A DNA stretch of 64,000 nucleotides from Nonomuraea guangzhouensis (GTDB taxonomy: Bacteria > Actinomycetota > Actinomycetes > Streptosporangiales > Streptosporangiaceae), in the NCBI RefSeq assembly GCF_019396345.1, contig NZ_JAHKRM010000001.1, positions 434,001 to 498,000 on the forward strand, written 5' to 3'. The notes beneath the pieces are model-generated. The model saw only the letters and a program-made list of their open reading frames with translations. It searched no databases and was not told the origin of the DNA. The position numbers were made by a program, and so were the translations under genes. Positions 28,074-36,553 of this stretch are shown here, one piece after another (position 1 is the first letter of the stretch; each line of letters starts with the position of its first letter).

Positions 28074-28981
28074 CGACGACCGCCCACGACGTAGTCGGCG
28101 TGACCGGCGGTCGACTCCATGAACGCCTCTTCCAGCGACGCGGTGCGCGGGGCGAGCTCGTGCAGCATGATCCGGCGCTCGTACGCGAGCTCACCGATCC
28201 GGCCGGCGCTCATCCCCGTCACCGTGAGCACCCCGCTGCCGTCGCGCCGCACAGAGGCGCCGTCGAGCGTGAGCACGGCGGCGAGTTCGTCAGGGTCGGG
28301 CGTGCGTACGGTGACGCGGGCACCGGCACCACGGGCCGCGAACTCGGTGCGGCTCTCGTCAGCGATCAGCTCGCCCTGGCCGATCACGATGAGGTGGTCG
28401 GCGGTGTTCTCCATCTCGCTCATCAGATGGCTGGAGACCAGGACGGTACGCCCCTGCTCGGCCAGGCGCCGGAACAGACCGCGCACCCAGCGCACCCCCT
28501 CGGGGTCCAAACCGTTGACCGGCTCGTCGAACAGCAGCACGGGCGGGTCGCCCAGCAGCGCGGTGGCGATGCCGAGCCGCTGGCGCATGCCCAGGGAGAA
28601 CCCGCCCACCCGCCGGCGAGCCACGCCCTCGAGCCCCACTTCCCGCAGGACTTCCGCCACCCGGCGGCGCGGCAGGCCGTTGCTCCGGGCCAGCGCCCAC
28701 AGATGCGCCGCAGCGCTGCGCCCGGGATGCGCGTCACCCGCGTCCAGCAGCGCGCCGACGTGCCGCAGCCCGTGACGTCGCCGCGCGAACGGCTGTCCGT
28801 CGACGGTGGCGCTTCCGCTGGTGGGCCGGTTCAGGCCGAGAATCATGCGCATCGTGGTGCTCTTGCCGGCGCCGTTCGGGCCGAGGAACCCGGTGACGTG
28901 GCCGGGCCGTACGGTGAACGTCAGGCCGTTCACCGCCGTCACGCCGCCGTAGCGTTTGGTCAGCTGGTTGACTTCGATCAC
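28070..28981 (-). CDS. ABC transporter ATP-binding protein
   Basis: About 303 residues from GTG 28981 (an ATG about 13 codons further upstream is an alternative). Walker A GPNGAGKST, signature FSLGMRQRLG, Walker B VLLFDEPVNGLDPEG and the switch His in VSSHLM are all present. The C-terminal ~80 residues are the accessory domain seen in DrrA/BcrA-type pumps. First gene of the leftward ABC-hydrolase operon and divergent from the sensor kinase; the shared promoter lies between about 28982 and 29114. Confidence 0.9.
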   Translation of the reverse strand: MIEVNQLTKRYGGVTAVNGLTFTVRPGHVTGFLGPNGAGKSTTMRMILGLNRPTSGSATVDGQPFARRRHGLRHVGALLDAGDAHPGRSAAAHLWALARSNGLPRRRVAEVLREVGLEGVARRRVGGFSLGMRQRLGIATALLGDPPVLLFDEPVNGLDPEGVRWVRGLFRRLAEQGRTVLVSSHLMSEMENTADHLIVIGQGELIADESRTEFAARGAGARVTVRTPDPDELAAVLTLDGASVRRDGSGVLTVTGMSAGRIGELAYERRIMLHELAPRTASLEEAFMESTAGHADYVVGGRR

Positions 28982-29114
28982 CCGCTCAACGCTGCCGGAG
29001 CCCGTGGCGCCCGGCATCTGGCCGCAGGCCAGAATCCGGGCCAGAGGACTGGCCCGCGGGCATACGCCTCCAGGCCGATGCTGGTCAGACGGGGTCGCGG
29101 CTACGATCGAGGGC

Positions 29115-30227
29115 GTGCTCGCCCATCCGCCCCGTCCTCCGCTCCTGGAGCGGCTGCCGCCGTTCGCGCGGGAGCTGCTCACGTGGTGTGTGGTGGCCGG
29201 GTTCGCGTTGCTGCAGTTCGCCGCGCTGCTGAGTGGCAGCGACGACGCGGACCCGCGGGTGCTGCCGCTCGCGGGCGCCGCGGTCGCGATGGCACTGCCC
29301 CTGGCATGGGCCAGGCGCTACCCGCTGCCTGTGCTCGCCGTCGTGCTGGCAGCGCTGGCCGTCGGTGGGTCCCCCGAGCAGCTCTGGCCGCTCATCCTGG
29401 CCGCGGACGTCCTGGTCTGCGTCATCGCGGCCACCCGCTCCGGGGTCACCACGGCAGCAGTCACACTCGCCGTAGTGGAAGGGGTGTGGCAGGTTTCCCT
29501 GTGGCCGCACGCCCTCGTCCCCGGGTTCCTGGCGCTGACCGCGCTGCTGGCCGGCAGTGTCCTGCTCGCCTGGCTGGCCGGGACCGCGATCCGGCAGCGG
29601 CGCGAGTACGGCGAGGCCGTGCGCGTCCACGCGGTCACGGCTGAGCGGCTGCGCATCGCCCGCGACGTGCACGACATGGTCGCCCACAGCATCGGCAGCA
29701 TCGCCATCCAGGCCGGAGCGGGCCGCCGGGTGATCGACACCCGTCCCGATCAGGCCCGCGACGCGCTGGACGCCATCGAGATCACCAGCCGGGAAACCCT
29801 GAAGGGGCTGCGGCAGATGCTCGGCGTCCTGCGCCGGCCCGATCCGCCGCCCACCGGGCTGGCCGACCTCGACCGGGTGACGTCGACGGCCGTCGCCGCG
29901 GGCGTCCAGGTCGACGTCCGCTGGCAGGGCGAACGCCGCCCGTTGCCCGACGCCGTCGACCAGTCCGCGTTCCGGATCGTCCAGGAGGCGGTGACCAACG
30001 TCGTACGGCACGCGGATGCCGCCCGCTGCCGGGTGTCGATCGGCTACGCGGGCTCAGAGCTGAGCGTCGAGATCGTCGACGACGGGCGCGGAGACAGCGC
30101 TCGCGAGGGCATGGGCTACGGCATCGCCGGGATGCGGGAGCGGGTGGCGCTGCTGAACGGGCATTTCACCGCCGGATCGCGGCCCGAGGGCGGGTTCAGG
30201 GTCGCGGCGAGGCTGCCGATCTCATGA
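29115..30227 (+). CDS. Sensor histidine kinase (HisKA_3 / NarL-type)
   Basis: 370 residues from GTG 29115; the longer frame would run through the divergent ABC start. The N-terminal half has four to five membrane helices without a large external domain (e.g. FALLQFAALLSG, LALTALLAGSVLLAWLAG). The dimerisation motif ERLRIARDVHDMVAHSIG carries the phospho-accepting His, followed by an HATPase with EAVTNVVRHADA and DDGRG. No external sensor domain suggests intramembrane sensing, as in kinases that guard neighbouring ABC pumps. Overlaps its regulator by four bases. Confidence 0.88.
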   Translation: MLAHPPRPPLLERLPPFARELLTWCVVAGFALLQFAALLSGSDDADPRVLPLAGAAVAMALPLAWARRYPLPVLAVVLAALAVGGSPEQLWPLILAADVLVCVIAATRSGVTTAAVTLAVVEGVWQVSLWPHALVPGFLALTALLAGSVLLAWLAGTAIRQRREYGEAVRVHAVTAERLRIARDVHDMVAHSIGSIAIQAGAGRRVIDTRPDQARDALDAIEITSRETLKGLRQMLGVLRRPDPPPTGLADLDRVTSTAVAAGVQVDVRWQGERRPLPDAVDQSAFRIVQEAVTNVVRHADAARCRVSIGYAGSELSVEIVDDGRGDSAREGMGYGIAGMRERVALLNGHFTAGSRPEGGFRVAARLPIS

Positions 30228-30901
30228 CGATCCGCGTGCTGCTGGCAGACGACCAGCCGCTGGTGCGCGCCGGGCTGCGCATGGTCATCGACGGAACCTC
30301 GGACGTGGAGGTCGTCGAAGAGGCCGGGACCGGTTCGCAGGCCGTGCAACTGGCGAGACAGCTCCGCCCGGACGTTGTGCTGATGGACATCCGGATGCCG
30401 GAAATGGATGGCATCACGGCCACCGAAACGATCACGGCCGAGCTGCTGCCGACGCGCGTTCTGGTCCTGACCACGTTCGACGACGACGAGAACGTCTACG
30501 GCGCGCTGCGCGCGGGCGCCTCCGGGTTCCTCGTCAAGGACATGGCGTTGGACGACATCCTGACCGCCATCCGCGTGGTGGCCGCCGGAGACGCCCTGCT
30601 CGCGCCCAGCGTCACCCGCCGCCTGATCGAGGACTTCACCACGCGCCCCCCGGCTGCCCGGCACCGCGAACTCAACGGCGTCACCGGACGCGAACACGAG
30701 ATCCTCACCCTCGTTGGCCGCGGCCTGTCCAACGCCGAAATCGCGGCCCACCTGCACATCAGCCCCGGCACCGCCAAGGCGCACGTGGCCAGCCTGCTCA
30801 CCAAGCTCGGCGCCCGCGACCGCGTGCAACTGGTCATCGTGGCCTACGACGCGGGCCTGGTCTCCCCGAATTGGCCTGCCCAGAGGTCCGAAAACCGCTG
30901 A
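30224..30901 (+). CDS. LuxR/NarL-type response regulator
   Basis: 225 residues. Receiver domain with ADDQPLVRAGLR, phospho-acceptor Asp in DVVLMDIRMPEMDG, Thr in LTTFDDDE and Lys in GFLVKD. The output domain is a LuxR helix-turn-helix: LTGREHEILTLVGRGLSN-type block followed by AEIAAHLHISPGTAKAHV. ATGA overlap with the kinase shows translational coupling. The likely target is the divergent ABC promoter. Confidence 0.92.
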   Translation: MTIRVLLADDQPLVRAGLRMVIDGTSDVEVVEEAGTGSQAVQLARQLRPDVVLMDIRMPEMDGITATETITAELLPTRVLVLTTFDDDENVYGALRAGASGFLVKDMALDDILTAIRVVAAGDALLAPSVTRRLIEDFTTRPPAARHRELNGVTGREHEILTLVGRGLSNAEIAAHLHISPGTAKAHVASLLTKLGARDRVQLVIVAYDAGLVSPNWPAQRSENR

Positions 30902-30932
30902 CTTTCCGGGTGGCGACGGTGTTGTAGAGAGT

Positions 30933-31439
30933 ATGAGCATCTACACGACGATCGACAGCCCACTGGGCGAGATCCTGCTCGTAGGCGACGGCACCGCGCT
31001 GACCCGCGTGGCGTTCGGCGGCACCGCGCTGACCGGCACGGCGTTCGGCGGTGGCGTGCGGCCCGAGTGGCGGCGGGAGCCTGGCGCGTTCGCCGAGGCC
31101 GAGCGCCAGTTCCGCGAGTACTTCGCGGGCGAGCGGACCGCCTTCGACCTGGATCACGCGACCACCGGCACGGCCTTCCAGGAGGGGGTCTGGGCCGCCG
31201 TGGCCGCCGTACCGTACGGGACCACCACGACGTACGGCGAGCTCGCCGCGAGCGTCGGCGCGCCACGCGACCGCATCCGCGCGGTCGGCGCGGCACTCGG
31301 CGCGAACCCGCTGCTCGTCGTCCGCCCCTGCCACCGCGTCGTCGGCGCGAACGGCTCGCTGACCGGGTACGCGGGCGGCGTCGAGCGCAAGCACGCGCTG
31401 CTCACGCTCGAAGGCGCGCTGCAGCCGCAGCTCATCTGA
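30933..31439 (+). CDS. ogt: Methylated-DNA-[protein]-cysteine S-methyltransferase
   Basis: 168 residues from ATG 30933. The C-terminal DNA-binding domain has the acceptor motif VRPCHRVVGANG followed by GYAGGVERKHALL, and YGTTTTYGELAASVGAPRD as the helix-turn-helix. It removes O6-methylguanine by suicidal methyl transfer to the active Cys. The N-terminal part contains a nearly exact tandem 10-residue repeat (GTALTRVAFG, GTALTGTAFG). First gene of an alkylation repair operon with a 2OG oxygenase, an Ada-domain protein and AlkB. Confidence 0.93.
   Translation: MSIYTTIDSPLGEILLVGDGTALTRVAFGGTALTGTAFGGGVRPEWRREPGAFAEAERQFREYFAGERTAFDLDHATTGTAFQEGVWAAVAAVPYGTTTTYGELAASVGAPRDRIRAVGAALGANPLLVVRPCHRVVGANGSLTGYAGGVERKHALLTLEGALQPQLI
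30991..31050 (+). repeat. Tandem 30-bp duplication inside ogt
   Basis: Two adjacent 30-base units starting gcaccgcgctgacc agree at 27 positions and keep the reading frame. They add ten residues to the N-terminal domain of the methyltransferase. Confidence 0.8.
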
Positions 31440-31465
31440 CCTCGTTCTGACGTATGGAGGAGATC

Positions 31466-32152
31466 ATGAAGGCCGACTGGACGGCCCTGGCCGAGGAGGT
31501 CAACGCGTACGGCTGCGCGTTGACGCCGCCGGTCCTCTCACCGGCCGACTGCAAGGAGATCGCCGGCCTGTACGGGGAGGTCGGGCGGTTCCGTTCCACG
31601 ATCGACATGGAGCGCTACCGGTTCGGCCGCGGGCAGTACCGCTACTTCCGCGAGCCCTTCCCACCGCTGGTGGCGGAGCTGCGGGCGGCGTTCTACCCGC
31701 ACCTGCTGCCGATCGCCCGCGACTGGGCCGCCCGGCTGGGCCGGCCCGCGCCCTGGCCGGACAGCTTCGACGAGTGGCTGGACATGTGCCACGAAGCCGG
31801 GCAGACCAAGCCGACGCCCATCCTGCTGCGGTACCAGGAGGGCGACTGGAACGCCCTGCACCGCGACCTGTACGGGGACCTGGTGTTCCCGCTGCAGGTG
31901 GTCATCGGGCTCGACCAACCGGGCGAGGACTACACCGGAGGAGAGTTCCTGCTGGTGGAACAGCGTCCACGGGCCCAGTCGCGCGGGACGGTGACCCTGC
32001 TGCCGCAGGGCCGGGGACTGATCTTCACCACCCGGGACCGGCCCGTGAAGTCCTCCCGAGGGTGGTCGGCGTCGCCGGTGCGGCACGGCGTCAGCACGGT
32101 CCGCTCGGGGCTGCGGCACACGCTGGGCCTCGTCTTCCACGACGCCGCGTGA
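31466..32152 (+). CDS. 2-oxoglutarate/Fe(II) oxygenase, prolyl-hydroxylase-like fold
   Basis: 228 residues; ATG 31466 was chosen because GGAGGAG lies directly before it, overlapping a less likely ATG at 31454. Iron ligands are seen as the HRD in WNALHRDLYGDL and the distal His in SPVRHGVSTV, with the 2OG-binding Arg in RSGLRHTLGLVFHD. The family (2OG-Fe(II) oxygenase, PKHD-like) occurs in alkylation-repair operons of actinomycetes, but its substrate is not established. It overlaps the next gene (GTGA). Confidence 0.82.
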   Translation: MKADWTALAEEVNAYGCALTPPVLSPADCKEIAGLYGEVGRFRSTIDMERYRFGRGQYRYFREPFPPLVAELRAAFYPHLLPIARDWAARLGRPAPWPDSFDEWLDMCHEAGQTKPTPILLRYQEGDWNALHRDLYGDLVFPLQVVIGLDQPGEDYTGGEFLLVEQRPRAQSRGTVTLLPQGRGLIFTTRDRPVKSSRGWSASPVRHGVSTVRSGLRHTLGLVFHDAA

Positions 32153-32922
32153 GGTACACGCTGATCGGCGCCGACGGGTGGCCGTACACCAGCCCGGTGC
32201 CCGGGACGCTGGGCGGGCACCGGCGGGCGCGGCTGTACGGGCGGCTGGACTGCCCGTCGGCGCTGCGGGCGATCTCGCGCGGGGGGTATGTGGAGGAGCG
32301 GGTGTTCTTCGTGGATGAGGTGACGGCCATCGCGGCGGGGTACCGGCCGTGCGCGGTGTGTTTGCCGCAGGCGTACCAGCTCTGGAAGGCCGAACAGGCG
32401 GCGGACGGGCTGGCGATGGCTGGGCACACAGCGACCGAGCAGGCGGTGTATGGGCACACATCGGCCGAGTTGGCCGGACTGCTCGGCCTGCTGGAAGTCG
32501 CCCGGCCGCGCGTGGAGACCGTGGTGATCGGTCACGGCCGCGACGCCGGCTTCTCCGCGCAGGCATTCGCGGACGCCTGGGAAGGCGGCGTTCGGGGCGG
32601 CGGCGACCCGAGGCAAGGCACCGTGCTGGCGGTCGTCGACTGGCCGGAGGAGGCGGCGTCGTGGCTCCGTCAGGCCAGGCGGTTCGCGGCAGGTCCGCCG
32701 GACGCCTGGGTGGTGGCGGGGGCCCCGCTGGGCTGGGCCCGGATGAGCGAACGACTCCGCCAGAGCACCGGCTGGGACCCTGAACGTACGTTCGGCTTCG
32801 CCTCAACCGCGCAAGCCGTCGCCCTCGCCGCCCCCGGAACACTGGAGGGCATGCGCGGAGCGGACACCGACGGCACCACCTGGCGAATCACCCGCAACCT
32901 GATCCACCGGGACCCGACATGA
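32149..32922 (+). CDS. Ada metal-binding domain protein fused to an uncharacterised domain
   Basis: 257 residues from a GTG overlapping the previous stop. The N-terminal ~85 residues resemble the Ada zinc domain: GRLDCPSALRA, then RVFFVDEVTAIAAGYRPCAVCLP. Three cysteines (LDC, PCAVC) are present. The rest (~90-257) has no motif I recognise; it includes VVIGHGRDAGFSAQAF and VVAGAPLGWARMSERL. In Ada the zinc domain takes a methyl group from phosphotriesters and switches on transcription. No AraC helix-turn-helix is present here, so a damage-sensing or repair role within the operon is inference. Confidence 0.65.
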   Translation: MRYTLIGADGWPYTSPVPGTLGGHRRARLYGRLDCPSALRAISRGGYVEERVFFVDEVTAIAAGYRPCAVCLPQAYQLWKAEQAADGLAMAGHTATEQAVYGHTSAELAGLLGLLEVARPRVETVVIGHGRDAGFSAQAFADAWEGGVRGGGDPRQGTVLAVVDWPEEAASWLRQARRFAAGPPDAWVVAGAPLGWARMSERLRQSTGWDPERTFGFASTAQAVALAAPGTLEGMRGADTDGTTWRITRNLIHRDPT

Positions 32923-33557
32923 TCCCGCTCCCTATGCGAGAGATCGCCCCAGGCGCTGTCCACGCGCCCGGCTGGCTGACGCTGGATGAGCAGCAGCATC
33001 TGGTACGCGCGTGCCGCGAGTGGGCGGCGGCCCCGGTCCCGATCCGGCACACCGTACTCCCTAGAGGCGGCGTCATGTCGGTGCAGACCGTATGCATCGG
33101 TTGGCACTGGCAGCCGTACAAGTACACCCGCGTCGCGAACGACGTGAACGGCCTCCAGGTCGCCGACTTCCCCTCCTGGATGGTCGCCCTGGGCCGCCGC
33201 GCCCTGACAGCGGCGTACGGCGATCCCGCCGACGACTACACCCCCGACACAGCGCTGATCAACTTCTACGACGGCCAAGCCAAAATGGGCATGCACCAGG
33301 ACAAGGACGAACGTTCTGCCGCCCCGGTGGTGTCGCTGAGCATCGGCGACGACTGCCTGTTCCGTTTCGGCAACACGGAGACGCGCGGCCGGCCGTACAC
33401 CGACGTTCGGCTCGGCAGCGGCGACCTGTTCGTCTTCGGCGGCCCTTCACGCTTCGCCTACCACGGCGTCCCCAAGGTCTTTCCTGGCACCGGAAACCCC
33501 GCCACCGGTCTGACCTCGGGCCGCCTCAACATCACCATGCGAGTAACAGGTCTATGA
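32919..33557 (+). CDS. alkB: AlkB-type DNA/RNA dealkylase
   Basis: 212 residues, overlapping the previous stop (ATGA). Active-site features of AlkB are clear: NFYDGQAKMGMHQDKDE with the HxD iron ligands, SLSIGDDCLFRFG, GDLFVFGGPSRFAYHGV with the third His, and RLNITMRVTG with the 2OG-binding arginines. It oxidatively removes 1-methyladenine and 3-methylcytosine. Last gene of the ogt-oxygenase-Ada-alkB operon, in which each step from the second gene on is coupled by four-base overlaps. Confidence 0.95.
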   Translation: MIPLPMREIAPGAVHAPGWLTLDEQQHLVRACREWAAAPVPIRHTVLPRGGVMSVQTVCIGWHWQPYKYTRVANDVNGLQVADFPSWMVALGRRALTAAYGDPADDYTPDTALINFYDGQAKMGMHQDKDERSAAPVVSLSIGDDCLFRFGNTETRGRPYTDVRLGSGDLFVFGGPSRFAYHGVPKVFPGTGNPATGLTSGRLNITMRVTGL

Positions 33558-33570
33558 CCGGTCGCCCACC

Positions 33571-33697
33571 CGACTATCGGATACAGAACTAGTTATTTAC
33601 ATCTTATCGATTCGCCGAAGACGCCTGCCCAGCGATCCAGATCTTCTCTATTCCATCACTCGGCACTCGCTCCCGTCGTAGAATTCACGCCGAGATG
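33571..33697 (+). repeat. Diverged ~125-bp repeat, copy A (leader of the peptide/PIMT unit)
   Basis: Shares order and spacing of short blocks with 51441-51570: actatcgga, cgaagac, tgcccag then gatccaga, gcactcg, cgtaga and ttcacgccgaga. Here it ends immediately before the peptide gene, so it probably contains that unit's promoter (TAGAAT is a possible -10). Confidence 0.55.
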
Positions 33698-33751
33698 CTC
33701 TTCGACCCCGCCGATGCGATAAATCCGGCGAAATGGAAGGAGATTCCAAGG

Positions 33752-33868
33752 ATGGGCAAGCACGAAGGCGACAAGCCATCCCAAAAACCAGTCGAGAAGC
33801 CGAAACCGAGCTCGGACGGTTTCCGCCCCGATCAACCCGGCCAGCACGAGAAGCCAGGGCAGAAATGA
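33752..33868 (+). CDS. 38-residue hydrophilic peptide coupled to the PIMT gene
   Basis: An open frame from ATG 33752, with AAGGAG upstream, ends in TGA at 33866-33868 and overlaps the methyltransferase ATG (ATGA). The peptide is rich in Lys, Pro, Gln and Asp: GKHEGDKPSQKPVEKPKPSS then DGFRPDQPGQHEKPGQK. An in-frame ATG at 33695 would give 57 residues and would be almost leaderless behind the repeated promoter block. Adjacent small peptides plus PIMT-like methyltransferases occur in RiPP systems where Asp residues are modified, but no other maturase is adjacent. Coding nature is supported by site, coupling and composition, not by a known family. Confidence 0.55.
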   Translation: MGKHEGDKPSQKPVEKPKPSSDGFRPDQPGQHEKPGQK

Positions 33869-34995
33869 GCATCGGTGAGCGCATCGCCGCCCTCAGCGAC
33901 CAGCTGACAGATCTGGACGACGAATGGCGGGACGCGTTTCACGCTGTGCCCCGCCACCTGTTCATCCCGGACAAAGCCTGGTGCCATCCTGACGACGGTC
34001 CCGGGTTTCTCATCGACCGTACGGCCGACCCCGAGAAGTGGCTGGATGTCGCGTACTCCAACACGGCGATCGTCACGCAGATCGACGACGGCGCCACCGA
34101 GCTGGAACACGGACAAGGCGACTACACCTCCTCGACGTCCGCACCAGGCGTGGTCGCGGCGGAGCTGACGTTGCTCGACCCCTATGACGGGGATGAGGTC
34201 CTGGAGATCGGCACAGGCACGGGATGGACGGCGGGACTACTGGCGAGCCGACTCGGTGACGAGAACGTGACCAGTATCGAGATCGATCAGGCCCTTCTCA
34301 CCACAGCCACCGAGCATTTGAAGAAGGCCGGACTTTCGCCCCGATTAGTGCTGGGCGACGGCGCCAAAGGCCGGCGCGAAGGAGCGCCCTACGATCGTGT
34401 CCATGTCACCTGCGGTGTACGCGAGGTGCCGTACGCCTGGGTGGAACAGATCCGCCCCGGCGGCGCGATCGTGCTCCCTTGGATGCCTCGCTGGGCCGGG
34501 GGGCATCTGGTCAAGTTGATCGCGGTCGGAGACGGCACCGCCGTGGGAAGGTTCCACGGCGGGGTGGACTTCATGCTGCTGCGATCCCAGCGCTGGAGTC
34601 ACCCCCGGCTTGAGGACGTCTACCGAAAGTCGACGACCTACCTCGATCCCCGCAGAGTAGTGCGCTCTTCCTATGGAGCGGAGGTCGCTATCGCGGGAAT
34701 GCTGCCGGAGGTGTACGGCATGCACGAAAACCAGGAAGGCGGGGAATTCCACCTGTCGCTGTGGTCAGCTGATTCCGACGCTCAGGTGCACTATGCCCCC
34801 GATTACAAAGGAGTAGCGATACTACAGCGCGGACCGCGTGATCTCTGGAATGAGCTGGAAGCCGCCTATCTTCGGTGGGTGTCGTGGGGCAGCCCGCACA
34901 AAGACCGGTTCGGAATGACCGTCACCTCTGAAGGCCAGCATATTTGGCTCGACTCTCCAGACCACTCGCTCGCCGTCCCCGTGGAACTCCGGTGA
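33865..34995 (+). CDS. PIMT-like (protein-L-isoaspartate) O-methyltransferase
   Basis: 376 residues. N-terminal HAVPRHLFIPDKAW and DVAYSNTAIVTQID are typical of the long actinomycete PIMT group; the SAM-binding motif is VLEIGTGTGWTAGLLASRLG, followed by VTSIEID and the VHVTCGVREVPYAWVEQIRP stretch. The C-terminal ~150 residues are an extra domain ending GQHIWLDSPDHSLAVPVEL. Housekeeping PIMT is ~210 residues; this long type is found with graspetide and lanthipeptide precursors, where it methylates Asp and drives aspartimide formation. Here the only partner is the 38-residue peptide. The 3' end is duplicated at 36143. Confidence 0.85.
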   Translation: MSIGERIAALSDQLTDLDDEWRDAFHAVPRHLFIPDKAWCHPDDGPGFLIDRTADPEKWLDVAYSNTAIVTQIDDGATELEHGQGDYTSSTSAPGVVAAELTLLDPYDGDEVLEIGTGTGWTAGLLASRLGDENVTSIEIDQALLTTATEHLKKAGLSPRLVLGDGAKGRREGAPYDRVHVTCGVREVPYAWVEQIRPGGAIVLPWMPRWAGGHLVKLIAVGDGTAVGRFHGGVDFMLLRSQRWSHPRLEDVYRKSTTYLDPRRVVRSSYGAEVAIAGMLPEVYGMHENQEGGEFHLSLWSADSDAQVHYAPDYKGVAILQRGPRDLWNELEAAYLRWVSWGSPHKDRFGMTVTSEGQHIWLDSPDHSLAVPVELR

Positions 34996-35092
34996 GTGGC
35001 CAACGGCCATCGACCACTGGATTGATCGTTAATTCGGAGGCGTCCCGGCTGGTCACACCTTAAGGTAGGTGTCGGGCGTTAGAGAGGAATCG

Positions 35093-36106
35093 ATGCCGAG
35101 CAACCCTGGGCGTGCCACGCTGGCCACCGTCGCCGCCTCGGCCGGTGTGTCCGTGGCCACAGTGTCCAAGGTGCTCAACGGCCGCTCCGACGTCGCACCA
35201 GCCACTCGTTCGCTGGTGCAGTCCCTCCTGCTGGAACAGGGCTACGTGCCGCCCTCGTCACGCCGAGACCTAGCGCAGGCGACGGCCACGGTCGAGCTGG
35301 GCGTGGACGATCTGTGTGCCTACTCCACCGAGGTCATCAAGGGCGCGGTCGAGGCCGGAGCCGAGTTGGGCGTCGCGGTCGTCGTCACCTATACGAAAGA
35401 CCTGGCCGGCGTGGGCGGCTCCTGGGCTCGCGACCTGGTCGCCGCCGGGCGTCGGGCGATGATCACCCTGATGAGCGCGCCGACCTCGGCCCAGCTCGTC
35501 GCGCTGTCCAAGGCCCGTCTCCCGGTGGTCGTCATCGATCCGCTGAACCTGCCGGACACCGGCGTGACCAGCGTCGGCGCCACCAACTTCGCCGGCGGCC
35601 TGTCCGCCACCCAGCATTTACTGGACCTCGGCCATCGCCGCATCGCCTATCTCGGCGGCCCCGCGACCTCGACCACCAACCAAGCACGCATGCATGGCTA
35701 CCGCGCCGCCATGGAAGCCGCGGGCGTGCCCGTACCCGCCGAATATGTCCGCACTCCGGGCTTCTGCTATCCCCACGGCATAGAAGAAGGAGCCATCCTG
35801 CTCGACCTGCACCCCGCCCCGACGGCGATCTTCGCCGCCGGCGACGAGAGCGCCATGGGCGCCATACAGGCTGCCAGGGCCCGCGGCCTGCGCATCCCCG
35901 AAGACCTCAGTGTCGTCGGCTTCGACGACACCGAGATCGCCACCATGACCTCGCCGCAGCTGACCACCGTACGCCAGCCGCTGCGCGAGATGGGTGCGGT
36001 CGCCCTGCGCACCGCGCTGCGCCTGGCCGCCGGCGAGAAAATCGAATCCAACCACATCGAACTCGCCACCAAACTTGTCGTACGCGGTTCGACCCTCGCC
36101 GTCTGA
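35093..36106 (+). CDS. LacI-family transcriptional regulator
   Basis: 337 residues from ATG 35093 with AGAGAGGA upstream. HTH TLATVAASAGVSVATVSKVL, hinge NGRSDVAPATR, periplasmic-binding-like effector domain with DLGHRRIAYLGG and the usual end SVVGFDDTEIATMTSPQLTT. It is a sugar-responsive repressor by family, but no sugar transport or metabolism gene is adjacent. It lies between the intact PIMT gene and a duplicated PIMT 3' end, so it appears to have been inserted here and its operon partners left behind. Confidence 0.9.
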   Translation: MPSNPGRATLATVAASAGVSVATVSKVLNGRSDVAPATRSLVQSLLLEQGYVPPSSRRDLAQATATVELGVDDLCAYSTEVIKGAVEAGAELGVAVVVTYTKDLAGVGGSWARDLVAAGRRAMITLMSAPTSAQLVALSKARLPVVVIDPLNLPDTGVTSVGATNFAGGLSATQHLLDLGHRRIAYLGGPATSTTNQARMHGYRAAMEAAGVPVPAEYVRTPGFCYPHGIEEGAILLDLHPAPTAIFAAGDESAMGAIQAARARGLRIPEDLSVVGFDDTEIATMTSPQLTTVRQPLREMGAVALRTALRLAAGEKIESNHIELATKLVVRGSTLAV

Positions 36107-36110
36107 CCCT

Positions 36111-36235
36111 GGAAACGGCCGCGCGACTCGTTCCCTATTTGCAGTGGGTCTCGTGGGGCAGCCCGCACAAAGACCGATGCGGAATGATCGTCACCCGCTG
36201 AAGGCCGACATGTTCGACTCGGCTCTCCAGACCAT
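36111..36235 (+). pseudogene. Fragment copy of the PIMT 3' end
   Basis: Translation gives WVSWGSPHKDRCGMIVTR against WVSWGSPHKDRFGMTVTS in the intact methyltransferase (34880-34930). Base similarity continues past the divergence in frame (ctgaaggcc, gactc, ggctctccagacca), over about 95 bases. No start or upstream coding part remains. Confidence 0.75.
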
Positions 36236-36553
36236 CGCGAAGACCTGCCGCAGATCGTCATCGGGCCGGCCATCGCGCGCTCGGGCATCCCGGTCCCTGG
36301 AGGCACGCGAGGCGGCCGCCCTCTGGCGACTCGCGATAGTCACCACGGACACCACGGAGAATCCGCCTATCACAACGACGCATGGAGGCGGGGACCGAGA
36401 GCTACCTCGAATGGCTCCGCGGGGAGAATCACCGCCCCTGAGCCAGCGTGCGCCGCGAACTGCGGAAGTCCGAAGTCCGCCTCTTCCTGTGGCGCGAACA
36501 CAGCCACTAGTCTGATCCGGGCCAATGATCAACATAGATACGAGGTACGTGCG
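36236..36553. other. Gene-free stretch
   Basis: About 320 bases after the PIMT fragment. No frame with a ribosome site or protein-like sequence was seen. The last ~60 bases are AT-richer and must carry the promoter of the WD40 gene. Confidence 0.5.

Noticed and set aside
28100..29644. Plus-strand frame across the ABC ATPase and the kinase start
   Set aside because: It is the antisense shadow of the ATPase; no motif and no start site.
33752..33868. Graspetide precursor
   Set aside because: No ATP-grasp ligase is adjacent, and the peptide lacks the repeated Thr/Ser and Asp/Glu core of graspetides; kept only as a small peptide of unknown function.
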